Of a stretch of DNA of 64,000 bases, positions 1 through 10,645 are shown piece after piece; position 1 is the stretch's first letter, and each line of letters starts with the position of its first letter. The notes beneath the pieces are model-generated. The model was given only the letters and a program-made list of their open reading frames with translations, was not told where the DNA came from and did no database searches. The translations under genes and the position numbers were made by a program. The DNA lies in NCBI GenBank assembly GCA_018873245.2, contig JAEMBT020000001.1:15568220-15632219 (forward strand). Reading direction: 5' to 3'. This DNA is from Archegozetes longisetosus (lineage: Eukaryota > Arthropoda > Arachnida > Sarcoptiformes > Trhypochthoniidae).

Positions 1-364
1 AGCCACATTTTGGGAATGTGGCTTACCTTATTCTTAGCTAGCGCACACTTTAATCGCATCATTTTCAATTCTGTAAAGACATTAGACCTACCCTATAATG
101 TATAGTATATAACAGAGTGATCTATATAATATTTTTAATAAAAATGCTTATAGTTTCAAGTATTTTTATTAATTTTAAATCTTTATTAACTTCTACATAA
201 TTATTCATTTCATCAAAACATTTATAATTAAATACATATCATATAATTTGTTTCATAATAAACATCTGAGTGATCATTATAAGAGAAAACCTCTTCAATA
301 AGATTTACGTATTCTTGCGATCGAGTATGATAGATGGTTTTCGCTTATAGTAAAATGATCATAT
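1..364. other. AT-rich flank, no gene seen
   Basis: No reading frame or repeat of note. This is the downstream side of the minus-strand type A copy whose shifted reading frame would end at 365. Confidence 0.5.
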
Positions 365-1143
365 TTACATTGTTACACATCGTTCGTCTAGAGTATTTTC
401 ATTTACCAATTTCGTTTTCACCCCATCAATCCACTTGTCAACGTATGTTAAAGAAAGCTTACTTAAATCTTGTGCTTTTGCCCCATCAAACCAGATAATA
501 ATTCGTATTGTATATAACCAGTGTTGACATTTTTTTCAGTCAGTTTTATTTCTCCATCATTCAGGTAGATATCAAAGGTAGCCGAATAAATATTAAGCTT
601 TACCGAAGATTCTGTGACATCTATTATAAACTGGCATAAGTGAGCCGTTTTTTCCGATTCGGGTATTTCGGATGATCGTTGACTTGGTTTGGTGTTTTGA
701 GCTGGTATTTGGGTATTGCGTCCAGTTTGTGTAAGTATAACATACGCCATTTCGTTCAAAGATGATCTTATTATTTCTTTATCACTTGATTCCCGAAGAC
801 CATAAAAATCCATCAGGTCATCTATGAATTGGTGATATGTCTTGTTCTTGAAACTTGTCGGACTGTCGGCAGATTTAACATAATGTAAGTATGGGATTTT
901 TCCTATTCCGTCCAAATAAGAACTCAAAGGAGTGGCAGCATCAGTCAAACTCTGTCTTGTAGGGTCAAACTTTGCCTTTTGTTGAACAACATTCAAGAGA
1001 GTAGTCAATCCATGTACTTGATATTCTCGATTCTTAAAAATTTCTGTAGCAGATGCACGAGGATGAGGTATATACTCACCAAGAATGACTGCTGAAGACG
1101 CTGAAACTGTATTCGTGGTTTGCGGCGACAAAGTTTGTGACAT
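365..1143 (-). pseudogene. Type A family copy 1, frameshifted near its C-terminus
   Basis: An ATG at 1143 opens a frame beginning MSQTLSPQTT that runs to a TAA at 463-465 (226 residues). It is closely similar to the intact type A gene at 9863-10645 over its whole length. Near 485-490 one base is missing relative to that copy, so the frame ends at GQKHKI. The DNA beyond still encodes the sister's C-terminus (KLSLTYVDKWI) in another frame, ending at 365. There is no signal peptide. Type A differs from type B by a Ser/Pro/Gln-rich insert about two thirds along, but shares the LATLLN-type helix, the YHQFIDDL helix and a tail with a DKWI motif. Function unknown. It could be a recent pseudogene, a gene with an altered tail, or a consensus error. 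Its promoter resembles that of the intact copy. Confidence 0.75.
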
Positions 1144-1233
1144 GTCTATAATTTCTCAAGATGAATATTATGCAGCAGATATTATATATAATTAGTGCTT
1201 GTTCACAAATAACTAAACGAGCTTATAGCTCTT

Positions 1234-1241
1234 CCTTTATA
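1234..1241 (-). promoter_or_regulatory. TATA box of type A copy 1
   Basis: On the minus strand TATAAAGG lies about 90 bp upstream of the ATG. The same box and its surroundings (GTTGYTATAAAGGA, then TTATTTGTGAACAAG) occur upstream of the intact type A gene at 9767. Confidence 0.55.
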
Positions 1242-1291
1242 GCAACAATATTATTTCTTCGACTTTGTCGGGGGAACGATTTATATATATA

Positions 1292-1483
1292 CAGTCATGG
1301 AAATATCTAACTATGAAGATATAACAAGCTGTAAAATCAAACATGGTGAATGAATTTGAACCAATTTCAGCAACAAGGTGCATAAACTCCCCCGATTTCT
1401 AAATACCCTTGTAAGTTTAATAATTGAGCTAGTTTAAGAAAAGTAATAAGATTTTATTGAAAACAAGAGATTTTTATGATAAA
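1292..1483 (+). repeat. Left terminal inverted repeat of the Tc1-like element
   Basis: About 192 bp match the complement of 3271-3463 with few differences. This is much longer than the roughly 30-bp repeats of many Tc1 elements. Confidence 0.9.
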
Positions 1484-1669
1484 GAATAGGCGGAATCTTA
1501 GCAATCCCTGCTCGGAGTGTTCCTGTTGACCTATTACCAACCTGTCATGTATCGTTGGAAAGGTCTTGTCAAGCTAAGTTCAACTACACCATACATGATG
1601 ACCTGTGACCTCGGGTTCACCGACGGGTGACCTTTGACCTCTGACCACAAAACTTTACTCTATAATATA

Positions 1670-1700
1670 CAGCACATGGAAATATCTAACTAAGAAGATA
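1670..1700 (+). repeat. Internal copy of the transposon terminus
   Basis: After a TA dinucleotide the sequence CAGCACATGGAAATATC followed by TAACTA.GAAGATAT repeats the element's own end. It may be a remnant of a nested or tandem insertion. Confidence 0.6.
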
Positions 1701-1967
1701 TCTTGCTTGATATCTTTTGAACTATCTAGTTGATTTGAAATCTGCTTTCTGCAAAATATCGAACAACTTCCTTATTGTTAAGTTGAAAGCATGATCAAAT
1801 TAAAAACAATATTTAACGAGATAAATTGAAAAACTAAAAACTTGAATTTTTAATTAAAAATCGTAATGTATTTGAAGTGAATGTAATTTTTTAATGAGTT
1901 ATTTGAAAACCACATGTTATTTTGTTTGCAAATAAACAAATTTTGTTTAATTAAAACATTAATTGAA

Positions 1968-3252
1968 ATGCCCTTTACTGTGGAGGAACGGGAACTCAAG
2001 TTCCGAAGATTCATTAAAATGAGAGCCGAGAACCGCAAGAAGACCGCAATCATGAGAGATGTCGGTAAGTATTCACAAATTTATTAATAATTACAACAAT
2101 TATTCAAATTTTCATTTGAAGGCATCAGTAGTAATACTTATGACGAATGGGCGCGAATTGATGACAACGAAGAACTCTTCATCTCAATCAAAAGACCCGG
2201 AGGGCGCCCTCCCCTCACAACTGAGAGCGATGACGAATCTTTGAGAACAGTGGCTCTTGAGAACAACTGGGATAACATTACCCGATTAAGACAAACCGAG
2301 ACTTTTGCGGAAAACGATAGGCTCTCATCCATTTGTGATCGCACAATAAGGACGCGATTGAGTGATATGGGTATTCGATTATTCATTAATTCAATTATCG
2401 TGTTAAATAATTAATTTTCTTGATTTAAGGTGTGAGGAGAAGAAGAGCTGCCATTAAGGAAAGACTCCGGGAGTGGCATAAAGAGAGGCGCCTATCGTAT
2501 GCCAATGAAATGATCAATTGGACACTTATTGACTGGTCCAGAGTAATATTTATTGATGAATTCAAGATCTGTAGTGGTGACAGGGGTCAGCTCTGGGTGT
2601 GGCGCGAGAATGGCACTCGCTATGACGAGCGAAACATTGCTCACATGGACAGGATTTTCCGTTCTACTGTCTCTTTTGTGCTCTTGTGAGTTTTCTAACT
2701 TGAATATGACTTACTTAACTTTTTAATTTGTTTAAAATCTACCTAGTTTCAGTTTTCATGGATTAGGTGAACTTTTTATTCATGAAACCCTCACAAAAGA
2801 GGTTTATTCCAAGTTTTTGGAGGAACAAGTGCTCCCCTATATTGAGCGTCATTTTGATGACGGAAATGTTCTGCTCCTCCACGACAACCACCCAAGCCAT
2901 ACGTCACATTTTGTTAAGGATTGGATCACAACAAATATCGGACCAGTTGAAGATTTTGTGATTCCACACCCGAGGTATTGATAGAATTCATTTTAAAATA
3001 GTATTTAATCGAATTTTCAGTCTTTCTCCGGATCTGAATCCCGATGAAAATGTCGGGTCAATGATAAAGAGTTTGGTCCGTAGTGAAAGACCAGTTATCA
3101 CATCAAAGGAAGATTTATTGGCAGCTCTGAAGTCGGCCCACCAGAAGATGTGTGACTCATCTTGGCGCCAGTTCTTTATTAACCTGGTGGAATCCATGCC
3201 CAGGCGTTTAGAGGCTGTGCGACAAGCTTCTGGTGGTCAAACAAGATACTAA
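1968..3252 (+). CDS. Tc1/mariner-like transposase, five exons
   Basis: Catalyses cut-and-paste movement of the surrounding element. Exons inferred from GT-AG sites and frame are 1968-2064, 2122-2370, 2430-2685, 2753-2974 and 3021-3252. Together they give 1,056 nt, or 351 residues plus stop, the usual Tc1 length. The N-terminal half is a helix-turn-helix DNA-binding region. A GRPPLTT linker motif follows (compare GRPR). Then comes the DDE domain: first Asp in VIFIDEF, second in LHDNHPSH, and Glu in LSPDLNPDEN. As spliced, 39 residues separate the second Asp from the Glu, where Tc1 has 34. Introns are 57, 59, 67 and 46 bp; the last falls inside the D-E spacer. The ATG at 1968 is the only good start before the HTH. 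No stop or frameshift is seen in the spliced frame. Confidence 0.85.
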
Positions 3253-3270
3253 TCTAATAAATATTCTATT

Positions 3271-3463
3271 ATTTATCATAAAAATCTCTTGTTTTCAATA
3301 AAATTTGATTATTTTTCTTAAACTAGCTCAATTATTAAACTCACAAGGGTATTTAGAAATCGGGGGAGTTTATGCACCTTGTTGCTGAAATTAGTTCAAA
3401 TTCATTCACCATGTTTGATTTTACAGCTTGTTATATCTTCATAGTTAGATATTTCCATGACTG
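3271..3463 (-). repeat. Right terminal inverted repeat of the Tc1-like element
   Basis: Complement of 1292-1483. It begins 18 bp after the transposase stop and ends in CTG before TA. Confidence 0.9.
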
Positions 3464-4011
3464 TATATATATGTAATGTAAATATGTATAATAAATAAAA
3501 CTCAATGATAAATGTATAAAACAAAGCGAAGGCTTTTAAGTGTTAGACTGTTAAGTCTTAAAGCATCAGCTATTTGTGAACTGTGTATTAAATCATGTGA
3601 AGCATAAGTTCAAAATAGGGTTATAAACATTTATTTATATATTTTAAAATAAGGAACAATGTACAGTATTTTATTCCCTTCTCTCTCTGATAGAACTACT
3701 CTATTGAGAAACTGTTGATAGAACTTCCTATGAAAATGATGTGATTGATGAAAGAAAATATTGTAGTAAACTAGTTATGAGAACTAAAATTTAGATAATC
3801 AAGAATTACTATCAATTAAGTGTATAGATATTAATATAAATAACAAATCCTGCATTTATTAAAGTTTTGATTACAAATTGAAGGCCAAATACATAGTCTA
3901 GCCTTTTCTAGTTCTGAACAATCAAATTTTCAGTTTTCAAAACTAATTTTTAGTCATTGAAATGGTAGTAAGGTCGTTAAAAGTTAAACATTGATCTCTG
4001 ATATGAGTGGC
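3464..4011 (+). other. Upstream region of B copy 1, shared repeat module
   Basis: No gene. From about 3600 it carries the module found beside every type B gene (ATAAGGAACAATGTACAG, then TCTCTCT, then GAGAAACTGTTGATAGAA). Comparable copies lie at 16130-16380 and, inverted, near 7700-7930. Confidence 0.6.
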
Positions 4012-4247
4012 GAACAGTGTTCTGGCATCGCTTGGACAAAAGTCTGATAGTAGTTTATGAGCCAATCAAATCACTACTTTATACTTGGAAAGTATAAATT
4101 TGAGTGCACAAACTTCAATCACTTAATTGTCGTGACACCTCAAACTAAGCAACTTGAATTGTAAGTAGCACAATTGATTTTTATAGTCATTTAACGAATG
4201 TTTTCTATATAACTAACTTGGATTTAACGTTCATTTCGTTTATCTAG
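4012..4247 (+). promoter_or_regulatory. Promoter and 5' UTR intron of B copy 1
   Basis: GAACAGTGTTC at 4012-4022 is a perfect 11-bp inverted repeat. TATAAAT at 4093-4099 is the right half of TTTATACTTggaAAGTATAAA. A non-coding first exon follows. GTAAGT at 4161 and TTTATCTAG ending at 4247 bound an 87-bp intron in the 5' UTR. The same order and spacing recur at the other type B genes. Confidence 0.7.
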
Positions 4248-4281
4248 TGATATTTGAGAATTATTAATTCGTACTGTGAAA

Positions 4282-4994
4282 ATGTCCTCCGATATCCCAG
4301 TCATCTGTGGTGTGATTGTATTAGGGAAAAAGAAAAACTACGCAACTTTGTTGTCAGCGGAGATCCATTCAGAAGACGATAAACCAAACATATTTGGAGA
4401 CAAAAAGTATCATCAAGACGCATTGGCCACTTTGTTGAACGCAGTTCAAAACAAAGTGGGTTTTCACCCTAAGGCGAAGGTAACTCCTGAGGAATTCTTT
4501 AAATATTTGGAAGGAGTTGATGGAATACCCTACCTCTTACTGGTTGGAAAAAGATCCGTGGCAAATTCTATTGATCACACAGACTATAACAAACTCATAG
4601 ATAGTTTTGATGATCTTTTCAAAACAATCCTCAAAAGCGATGCAGATGAGATAAAGGAATCTATCACAAATATGGCGAGGTCACTGCTTACAGTGGACAA
4701 TTCTAAATCTGATCGCAGTTACTTTTTCCAACATATCGTAGATTTCAGGGATGAAGATGAGTATAGATTGCATCTCATGCACTCAATTCTTCACTTCGAA
4801 AAGTCAAGTGGCAAGACAACAATAGTCAAACAATCTGGCGAAATTTCAGCTGCTGAGTACAGGTTATTGTCTGCAAAATGATCGCAGATGCAGATAAATT
4901 AACTAGACTGACGGAAAAAGATGTTGATGACTGGATAGATGATGTTACATCTCCTTCTGATTCAAAATTACTTTTATGCTTTGAAAAAGTTTAA
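4282..4994 (+). pseudogene. Type B family copy 1, one frameshift
   Basis: The ATG at 4282 (after GTGAAA) starts MSSDIPVICG. The frame is open to a TGA at 4879-4881 (199 residues). A base is missing just before it: the sisters read LLSNRMIADADKL, and here ATGATCGCAGATGC continues in the next frame to a TAA at 4992-4994, encoding the family tail with one DDWIDDVTSPSD motif. That tail is about 12 residues shorter than in other copies. It is more diverged in the middle than the other cluster copies (for example VGKRSVANSIDHTDY). It has the same promoter as the rest. Function not recognised. It could be an untruncated gene if the missing base is a consensus error. Confidence 0.75.
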
Positions 4995-5698
4995 GTCTCG
5001 AGTTTTCTGAGCTTATACTCTTTATTATATGTAATGATTTAAAGATGTTGATGAAAGTAGATTAGTGCTATATATAATAATGGTATATACATATAAAAAT
5101 GTATAAGTTAACTCTAAATTGCATTATTGAATCTTATTAGGAATTCTTATAAATTAAACTTTATTTCTAAGTCTTGAGACAATCACTTTTGTCTTTAGTT
5201 TAATTCACACGTGGATTCTAACATTTAAAAATAGTTTGTTGATTGAAATTGAATAAAGTTCGATTAGAAAACCATTTTAGAGGTTCTTATCATTTGCACA
5301 TAATTCCTTAAACAATGATAGTGTTTCAAAGACTATAATTGGTTAAGATATTCATTAAATGTCTTCCGTTTGAAACAAAATTTAATTAGAAAATTATACA
5401 CCCGTCTGAAGAAGTTTTAATTAAATGTGTTATGAACATGATCGTATTAGTTGTTCACGCAAGATTAATTTAACATAAATTTAACTGACCAACAACAGAT
5501 TGACAGCATTATTGACGAGGCTCGGGAGGGTTGTTGGTCAATGACCTTCAATGACCTATATCTCAGAAACTGTGGGGTTGCAGGGCCATTTCCCATGGAC
5601 TTTCTTACTCCTCTTACTATAAGCTTTAAAATGATGTATCACATGATCAGTTCTACAGAGAGGGCAAATTTTCAATGAGAAGTGGGTATCCCTCTTTT
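4995..5698. other. 3' flank of B copy 1, no gene
   Basis: The first part resembles the downstream flank of the other B genes (TCTGAGCTTATACTC motif, TATA-rich tract). The rest holds no supported reading frame. Confidence 0.5.
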
Positions 5699-5938
5699 TC
5701 AAATATCTTCTATAGGAGACCTCCCATACACTAAACACTGAAAATTCTAATTCCCAACACATAACTCACGCATATTATTAAGTGAAACTTGTAAGTAAGA
5801 AGACTGGTATTAACATGAAATGCATCGTAATGTAGTCTCTTTACTTACCAGTTTCGTTTAATAATATGCGTGCGTTGTGTTGCGAATTTGAATTTTCAGT
5901 TTTTAGTGTATGGGGGGTCGCCTATAGAAGATATTTAA
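5699..5938. repeat. Small inverted repeat, about 105-bp arms
   Basis: 5699-5804 and 5834-5938 are inverted copies around a 29-bp loop. The outer arm sequence (ATATCTTCTATAGG..CCCATACACTAAACACTG) recurs at 18009-18050, directly beside the left border of the large palindrome. Confidence 0.8.
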
Positions 5939-6545
5939 AATATTACATTGTCGTTATACTTTACTAACAAACGCGAACATCCACAACAAGTTTAATCAAA
6001 ATCAGATAGGGCCAAAATTAACGTTATCTTCTGACAAGTAATTAAGTTGAAACTTCTTCAGACGAAACTACTATTTTCTAATTAAATTTTATCTTTCAAA
6101 CAGGAGGCATTCGATGAACGCATTGGCCAATTGAAACACTATCTTTGATTCGTGAATTATGTGTAAGTAATAAGGAGTTCTAAAATGTTTCCTAATCTAA
6201 CTTTGCTATATTACATGTTCTAAACTTCACAATTTGAAAAGTTGAAAAATTTTAATCAACAAACTATTTCTGAATTTTAGAATCCATGTGTGCATTGTAC
6301 TAAAGACAAAAGTGATTACGTCATGACTAAGAAATAAAGTTTTTATTGATAATAATTCTTAGTAAGTTTTAGTGAGGTAATTTAGAGTAAAGATACATTT
6401 TTATATGTGTATAATTAATATATATATAATTATATATATATGTAAATTGTCGGTCTACTTTCATTAATATCTTTAAGTCATTATATATCGTAAAGAGTAT
6501 AAGCTCGGAGAACTCGAGACAAGCCTTTGAAAAGGGTAAAATTAA
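5939..6545 (-). other. 3' UTR and downstream flank of B copy 2
   Basis: Reading the minus strand from the stop: a TCGAGTTCTCCGAGC tract, a (TA)n stretch at 6415-6445, and an AATAAA signal at 6347-6342, 199 nt past the stop codon. The same flank follows the copies at 14154, 16650 and 49942, with AATAAA at the same distance. Confidence 0.6.
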
Positions 6546-7298
6546 TTATTTATCAGAGGCAGATGTAACACTAGCTATCCAGTCATCAGTATATTTTTCG
6601 AAACATAAAGTATATTTTGGATCAGAGGGAGATGTAACTTCATCTATCCAGTCATCAGCAGATTTTCCTGTGAGTTTACTTAATTTATCTGCATCTGCGA
6701 TCATCCTATTAGATAATAACTTGTACTCAACCTCCACAACCTGACCAGATTGCTTGACTATTTCTGCCTTGCCACTTGACTTTTCGAAGTGAAGAAGTGT
6801 GTGCATGAGATGCAATTTATAATCATCTTCCCTTAAATCTACGATATGCTGAAAAAAGTAACTGCGATCAGATTTAGAATTGTCCACTGTAAGTAGTGAC
6901 TTCGCCATGTTCGTGAGAGATGCCCTTATCTCGTCTGCATCGCTTTTAAGGACAGTTTTGAAAAGATCATCAAAACTATCTATGAGTTTGTTATAGTCTT
7001 TGTGTTCAATAGAATTTTCCACGGATCTCCTTGCAGATAGTAAAAGGTAAGGTATTCCATCAACTCCCTCCAAGTATTTGAAGAATTCCTCAGAAGTTAC
7101 CTTTTCCTTAGGGTGAAAACCCACTTTATTTTGAACTGCGTTCAACAAAGTGGCCAATGCGTCTTGATGGTACCTTTTGTCTCCAAATATGTTTCCTGTA
7201 TCGCTTACTGAGTACAACTCAGGTGGCAACAAAAGCGAGTAGTTCTTCTTTTTCCCCAAAACAATCACACCACAAACTACTGGAATATTGGAGGACAT
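6546..7298 (-). CDS. Type B family protein, intact copy 2 (250 aa), function unknown
   Basis: The ATG at 7298 is the start used by all copies (MSSNIPVVCGVIVLG). No signal peptide or membrane span. Visible parts in order: hydrophobic strand VVCGVIVLG (about 5-13); helix DALATLLNAVQNKVGF (about 45-60); strand PYLLLSA (about 80); acidic helical stretch DYNKLIDSFDDLFKTVLKSD then IRASLTNMAKSLL (about 100-135); strands with RSYFFQHIVDL and LHLMHTLLHFE (about 143-170); and a C-terminal tail with two copies of a DDWI..VTS.SD motif. The alternation of strands and amphipathic helices loosely resembles Cyt-type pore-forming proteins, which is inference only. Its first 50 residues differ from copies 3, 5 and 6 while the rest is nearly identical, suggesting gene conversion. 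One exon after a 5' UTR intron. Confidence 0.8.
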   Translation of the reverse strand: MSSNIPVVCGVIVLGKKKNYSLLLPPELYSVSDTGNIFGDKRYHQDALATLLNAVQNKVGFHPKEKVTSEEFFKYLEGVDGIPYLLLSARRSVENSIEHKDYNKLIDSFDDLFKTVLKSDADEIRASLTNMAKSLLTVDNSKSDRSYFFQHIVDLREDDYKLHLMHTLLHFEKSSGKAEIVKQSGQVVEVEYKLLSNRMIADADKLSKLTGKSADDWIDEVTSPSDPKYTLCFEKYTDDWIASVTSASDK

Positions 7299-7329
7299 TT
7301 TCACAGTAGCAATTAATTCTCAAATATCA

Positions 7330-7565
7330 CTAGATAAACGAAATGAACGTTAAATCCAAGTTAGTTATATAGAAAACATTCGTTAAATGACTATAAAAAT
7401 CAATTGTGCTACTTACAATTCAAGTTGCTTAGTTTGAGGTGTCACGACAAATAAGCGACTGAAGTTTGTGCACTCAAATTTATACTTCCCAATTATAAAG
7501 AAGTGATTTGATTAGCTCATAAACTACTATCAGACTTTTGTTTAAGCGATGCCAGAACACTGTTC
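7330..7565 (-). promoter_or_regulatory. Promoter and 5' UTR intron of B copy 2
   Basis: Minus strand: GAACAGTGTTC at 7565-7555, TATAAAT at 7484-7478, and an 87-bp 5' UTR intron from GTAAGT at 7416 to CTAG at 7330. Confidence 0.7.
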
Positions 7566-8518
7566 GCCACTCATATCAGAGATTAATGTTTAACTTTTAA
7601 TGACCTATCGTTTCAATAACTAAAACACAAGTTTTGAAAACTGAAAATTTGCTTCTTTGAGATTAGAGGAAACCTGAAGATTATATTTGGCCTTAAATCT
7701 GTTATGAAAAACTTCAATGAATGTAAGTTTTGTTATACATATTAATATCTATACACTTAATTGATAGTAACTTCTGATTATCTAAATTTTAGTTCTCATA
7801 ACTAGTTTACTACAATAGTTTCTTTCGTTAATCACATCATTTTCACATGTAATTCTATAAACAGTTTCTCAACAGAGTAGGTCTAGTAGAGAAAGAAGAA
7901 AATAAAATATTGTACATTGTTCCTTATTTTAATGTGTATAACTAAATGTTTATACCCATATTTTGAACTTATGCTTGTCATGATTTACTACAAGGCTCAC
8001 ATATAACCTACCCTTTAAATTGCCGTCTAATGCTTGAACGCTTTAGCTTTATCTTTTACATTTATCATTGAGAGTATTATCTATTATATACATTTTTATT
8101 TTATATGCATAAATTGTTTCCGGACATAAAATCGAATTAAATATATCGAACGAAAAAAGATCAAATGCTACGTAAGATTAAATGAGATGTAAGTCCGATT
8201 GCAATATATTTCAAAGTTTAAGTAGGTTTTTTTATGTATTATACTCATATTTTTAGTTTAATTTAATTTGGAATCAAACTATATACATCAAAAAATCGAT
8301 ATAACGGACACTTAAGGAGTGAAATTTTTTGTTTGTTATATCATGTTTTACTTTATATCGAAAGTTGGAACTTTTAGAGCGTTTACTTTAAGTAACAATA
8401 TTAATGCAATAAATATAAGTATTGGTTTGAAAAGAAATGAATTCCTACTTTTTATATCAGTTTTGAACCCTTTGAGCTCCCTAAATAATTGCTAACAAAT
8501 TTATTTTCCATATCCTAT

Positions 8519-9766
8519 GTCGAAAGGCATTATTCAATTGTGCTTTTAATTTGTAATTAAATAAAATTCTTCGAAGTTGTAATATATTTGAAATTTTGTT
8601 AATAGCGGGCATTAATTTCTTTATAAACCAATTCTTACTATAAACGGTTATTTCTGTCTGAATATTTTTCTTAATTTTGTTAGTCTAAAGTTGATAACTT
8701 GATTTTAATACTTTAATATTTATGAAAGCTCTATAAGAAACATTTTAGACCGAATGTATACAAACTTGATTGTAAACCCACCAACAAAAGTCCATGCAAT
8801 TGAACTTAATAGTAAGTTTGATAAGACTTATAAATTTCCCTATAATTTCAAATCACTTCTTTAATCTTCACAATAAATTGACTAAAAACTAGTAAATAAT
8901 ATTGCAATCACATATTAAAATATGGCAGTCATTGTTTTATTTAAAGAAAGTATGTTTTTAGATTCAGACAAATGTTAAAATAATCGAATGATTAAGTTTT
9001 GAATAACTTTTATGTTAGATAATTATTAGCTGAGGACAAACTCTATATAAATAGATTATATATTTAATTATTCTAACATTTATTTGAATATAAAATAGAA
9101 ACATACTTTAAATGAAACAATGACTGCCAATATTTATACATCGTTTGGATATTACTTATTAGTTTGCAATCAATTTATTTTGAAGATTTAAAAGTGAATA
9201 ATACCTTTCCACATAAGACGTGCAAATTTGATTTTTTATCAATTATTTACCTGTTAGTGAGTTTACCTAAAATGCGTTTACTGTATCGAAATGTCTTTAA
9301 ATCGAGCTTCTACTTATTTTGTCAAAGTTTCGAACATATTTTATTGCATATGAAACTATAAATTCGATCAATTATTTCACATTTAATTGTATAAACAAAT
9401 TATAGACTTGATTACTTCGAAATAAAAAGATTTGTTCTAATAATTTATTTTTAACTTTTGACATGTTTGATCCTATTTTGCGTTCGATCATACGTCGCAT
9501 TCGGTCTTTTTTCGATATTATTGATTCGATCCTTTTACTTCGATCCTATGTTGCAATACCACATAAATCTACTCCTCTCTTTTGAGGAACTTTCTGTAAG
9601 ATTGATGTGACTGATTAGTAATAGAGTTACTAAAATAATGAACTCATTCAAAATCATTGATAAATATTTGTAAAAGTCACTTTATCTCTTCTACGCAAGT
9701 TAACCGTCGACGAATGAATCGAGAGTTTGATATCACAGTATAATTGTACGACATCTACGTTGTTGT
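8519..9766. other. Gene-free AT-rich spacer
   Basis: Very AT-rich. Short frames such as the one at 9164 show no family resemblance or plausible start context. No repeat was recognised. Confidence 0.5.
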
Positions 9767-9773
9767 TATAAAG
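9767..9773 (+). promoter_or_regulatory. TATA box of type A copy 2
   Basis: TATAAAG lies 90 bp before the ATG in a context shared with type A copy 1. A possible 5' UTR intron (GTATTAGG to ATTATAG before the ATG) is weakly supported, because copy 1 lacks the GT. Confidence 0.5.
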
Positions 9774-9862
9774 GAGCAACTATTGGCTTTTTGGTTATTT
9801 GTGAACAAGTATTAGGTATATACAATATCTATTACAAAATATTCGCTTTGAAAATTATAGAA

Positions 9863-10645
9863 ATGTCACAAACTGTCTCGCCTCAAACCACGAATATAAT
9901 TTCGGCCACTTCAGCAGTTATTCTTGGTGAGTATACACCCCATCCTTCTGCATCTGTTACAGAAATATTTAAGAATCGAGAATATCAAGTACATGGATTG
10001 GCTACTCTCTTGAATGTTGTTCAACAAAAGGCAAAGTTTGACCCCACAAAACAGAGTCCGACTGATGCTGCCACTCACTTGGATCCTTATTTGGATGGTA
10101 TAGGAAAAGTCCCATACTTACATCATGTTAGATCTGCTGACACTCAGGCAAGTTTCAAGAATAAAGTATATCACCAATTCATAGATGACCTGATGGATCT
10201 TTATGGTCATCGAGGATCAAGTGATGAAGAGAAATTAAGAACATCTTTGAACGAAATGGCGTATGCTGTACTTGCAGGACCGGGAAGCAATACCCAAATA
10301 CCGGCCCAAGACTCTAGACCAAGTCAGCAATCATCCGAAATAACTGAGTCGGAACAAACTGTTCGTTTGTACCAATTCATTATAGATGTTAGGGAATCTA
10401 CGGCAAAGCTAAATATTTATTCGGCCAGTTTTGTTATATACTACTTGAAAGATGGAGAAATAAGACTGACTGAAAATAGTTTCGATGTTGGTTATATTCA
10501 ATATGAGTTATTATCTAGTAAGATGGGGGCAGATGCAGAGAAATTAAGTAAACTTTCTTTAACATACGTTGACAAATGGATTGAGGGGATGACAACGAGA
10601 TTGGTGAATGAGAGTACGCTAGACAAACAATGCATAACAATGTAA
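9863..10645 (+). CDS. Type A family protein, intact copy 2 (260 aa), function unknown
   Basis: The ATG at 9863 matches the start of copy 1 (MSQT.SPQTTN). Upstream in-frame codons have no ATG and lie in the 5' UTR. No signal peptide or membrane span. Order: Ser/Thr-rich N-terminus, strand SAVILGEY, helix GLATLLNVVQQKAKF, strand PYLHHV, helix YHQFIDDLMDLY then LRTSLNEMAYAVL, a Ser/Pro/Gln-rich insert (about 145-170), strands YQFIIDV and AKLNIYSASFVIYYL, then KMGADAEKLSKL and VDKWIEGM. Aligning by eye with type B places the same elements in the same order, so A and B are paralogues. The insert and a single DKWI motif distinguish type A. Transcribed divergently from B copy 2 and facing B copy 3. 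Role unknown. Confidence 0.8.
   Translation: MSQTVSPQTTNIISATSAVILGEYTPHPSASVTEIFKNREYQVHGLATLLNVVQQKAKFDPTKQSPTDAATHLDPYLDGIGKVPYLHHVRSADTQASFKNKVYHQFIDDLMDLYGHRGSSDEEKLRTSLNEMAYAVLAGPGSNTQIPAQDSRPSQQSSEITESEQTVRLYQFIIDVRESTAKLNIYSASFVIYYLKDGEIRLTENSFDVGYIQYELLSSKMGADAEKLSKLSLTYVDKWIEGMTTRLVNESTLDKQCITM

Larger units (their letters stand above)
1292..3463 (+). mobile_element. Complete Tc1/mariner-superfamily DNA transposon
   Basis: A 2,172-bp element is bounded by long inverted repeats that start CAGTCATGGAAATATC and end with its complement. It is flanked on both sides by TA, the target duplication expected of this superfamily. It contains one transposase gene on the plus strand that can be spliced into an uninterrupted frame, so the element looks potentially autonomous. 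The 1484-1967 stretch is non-coding and holds a second copy of the terminus at 1670. Confidence 0.92.
6178..8518. repeat. 2.34-kb direct duplication, first copy
   Basis: Matches 13786-16129 in the same orientation with sparse substitutions. It contains B copy 2, its promoter and about 1.2 kb upstream. Identity ends after ATATCCTAT at 8518 and 16129. Confidence 0.85.

Noticed and set aside
6415..6445. TA-rich tract as a regulatory or origin element
   Set aside because: A simple (TA)n repeat that varies in length between the B flanks (compare 49800-49835).
9164..9361. Plus-strand 65-codon frame
   Set aside because: Sits in AT-rich spacer, has no promoter or similarity, and a length expected by chance.
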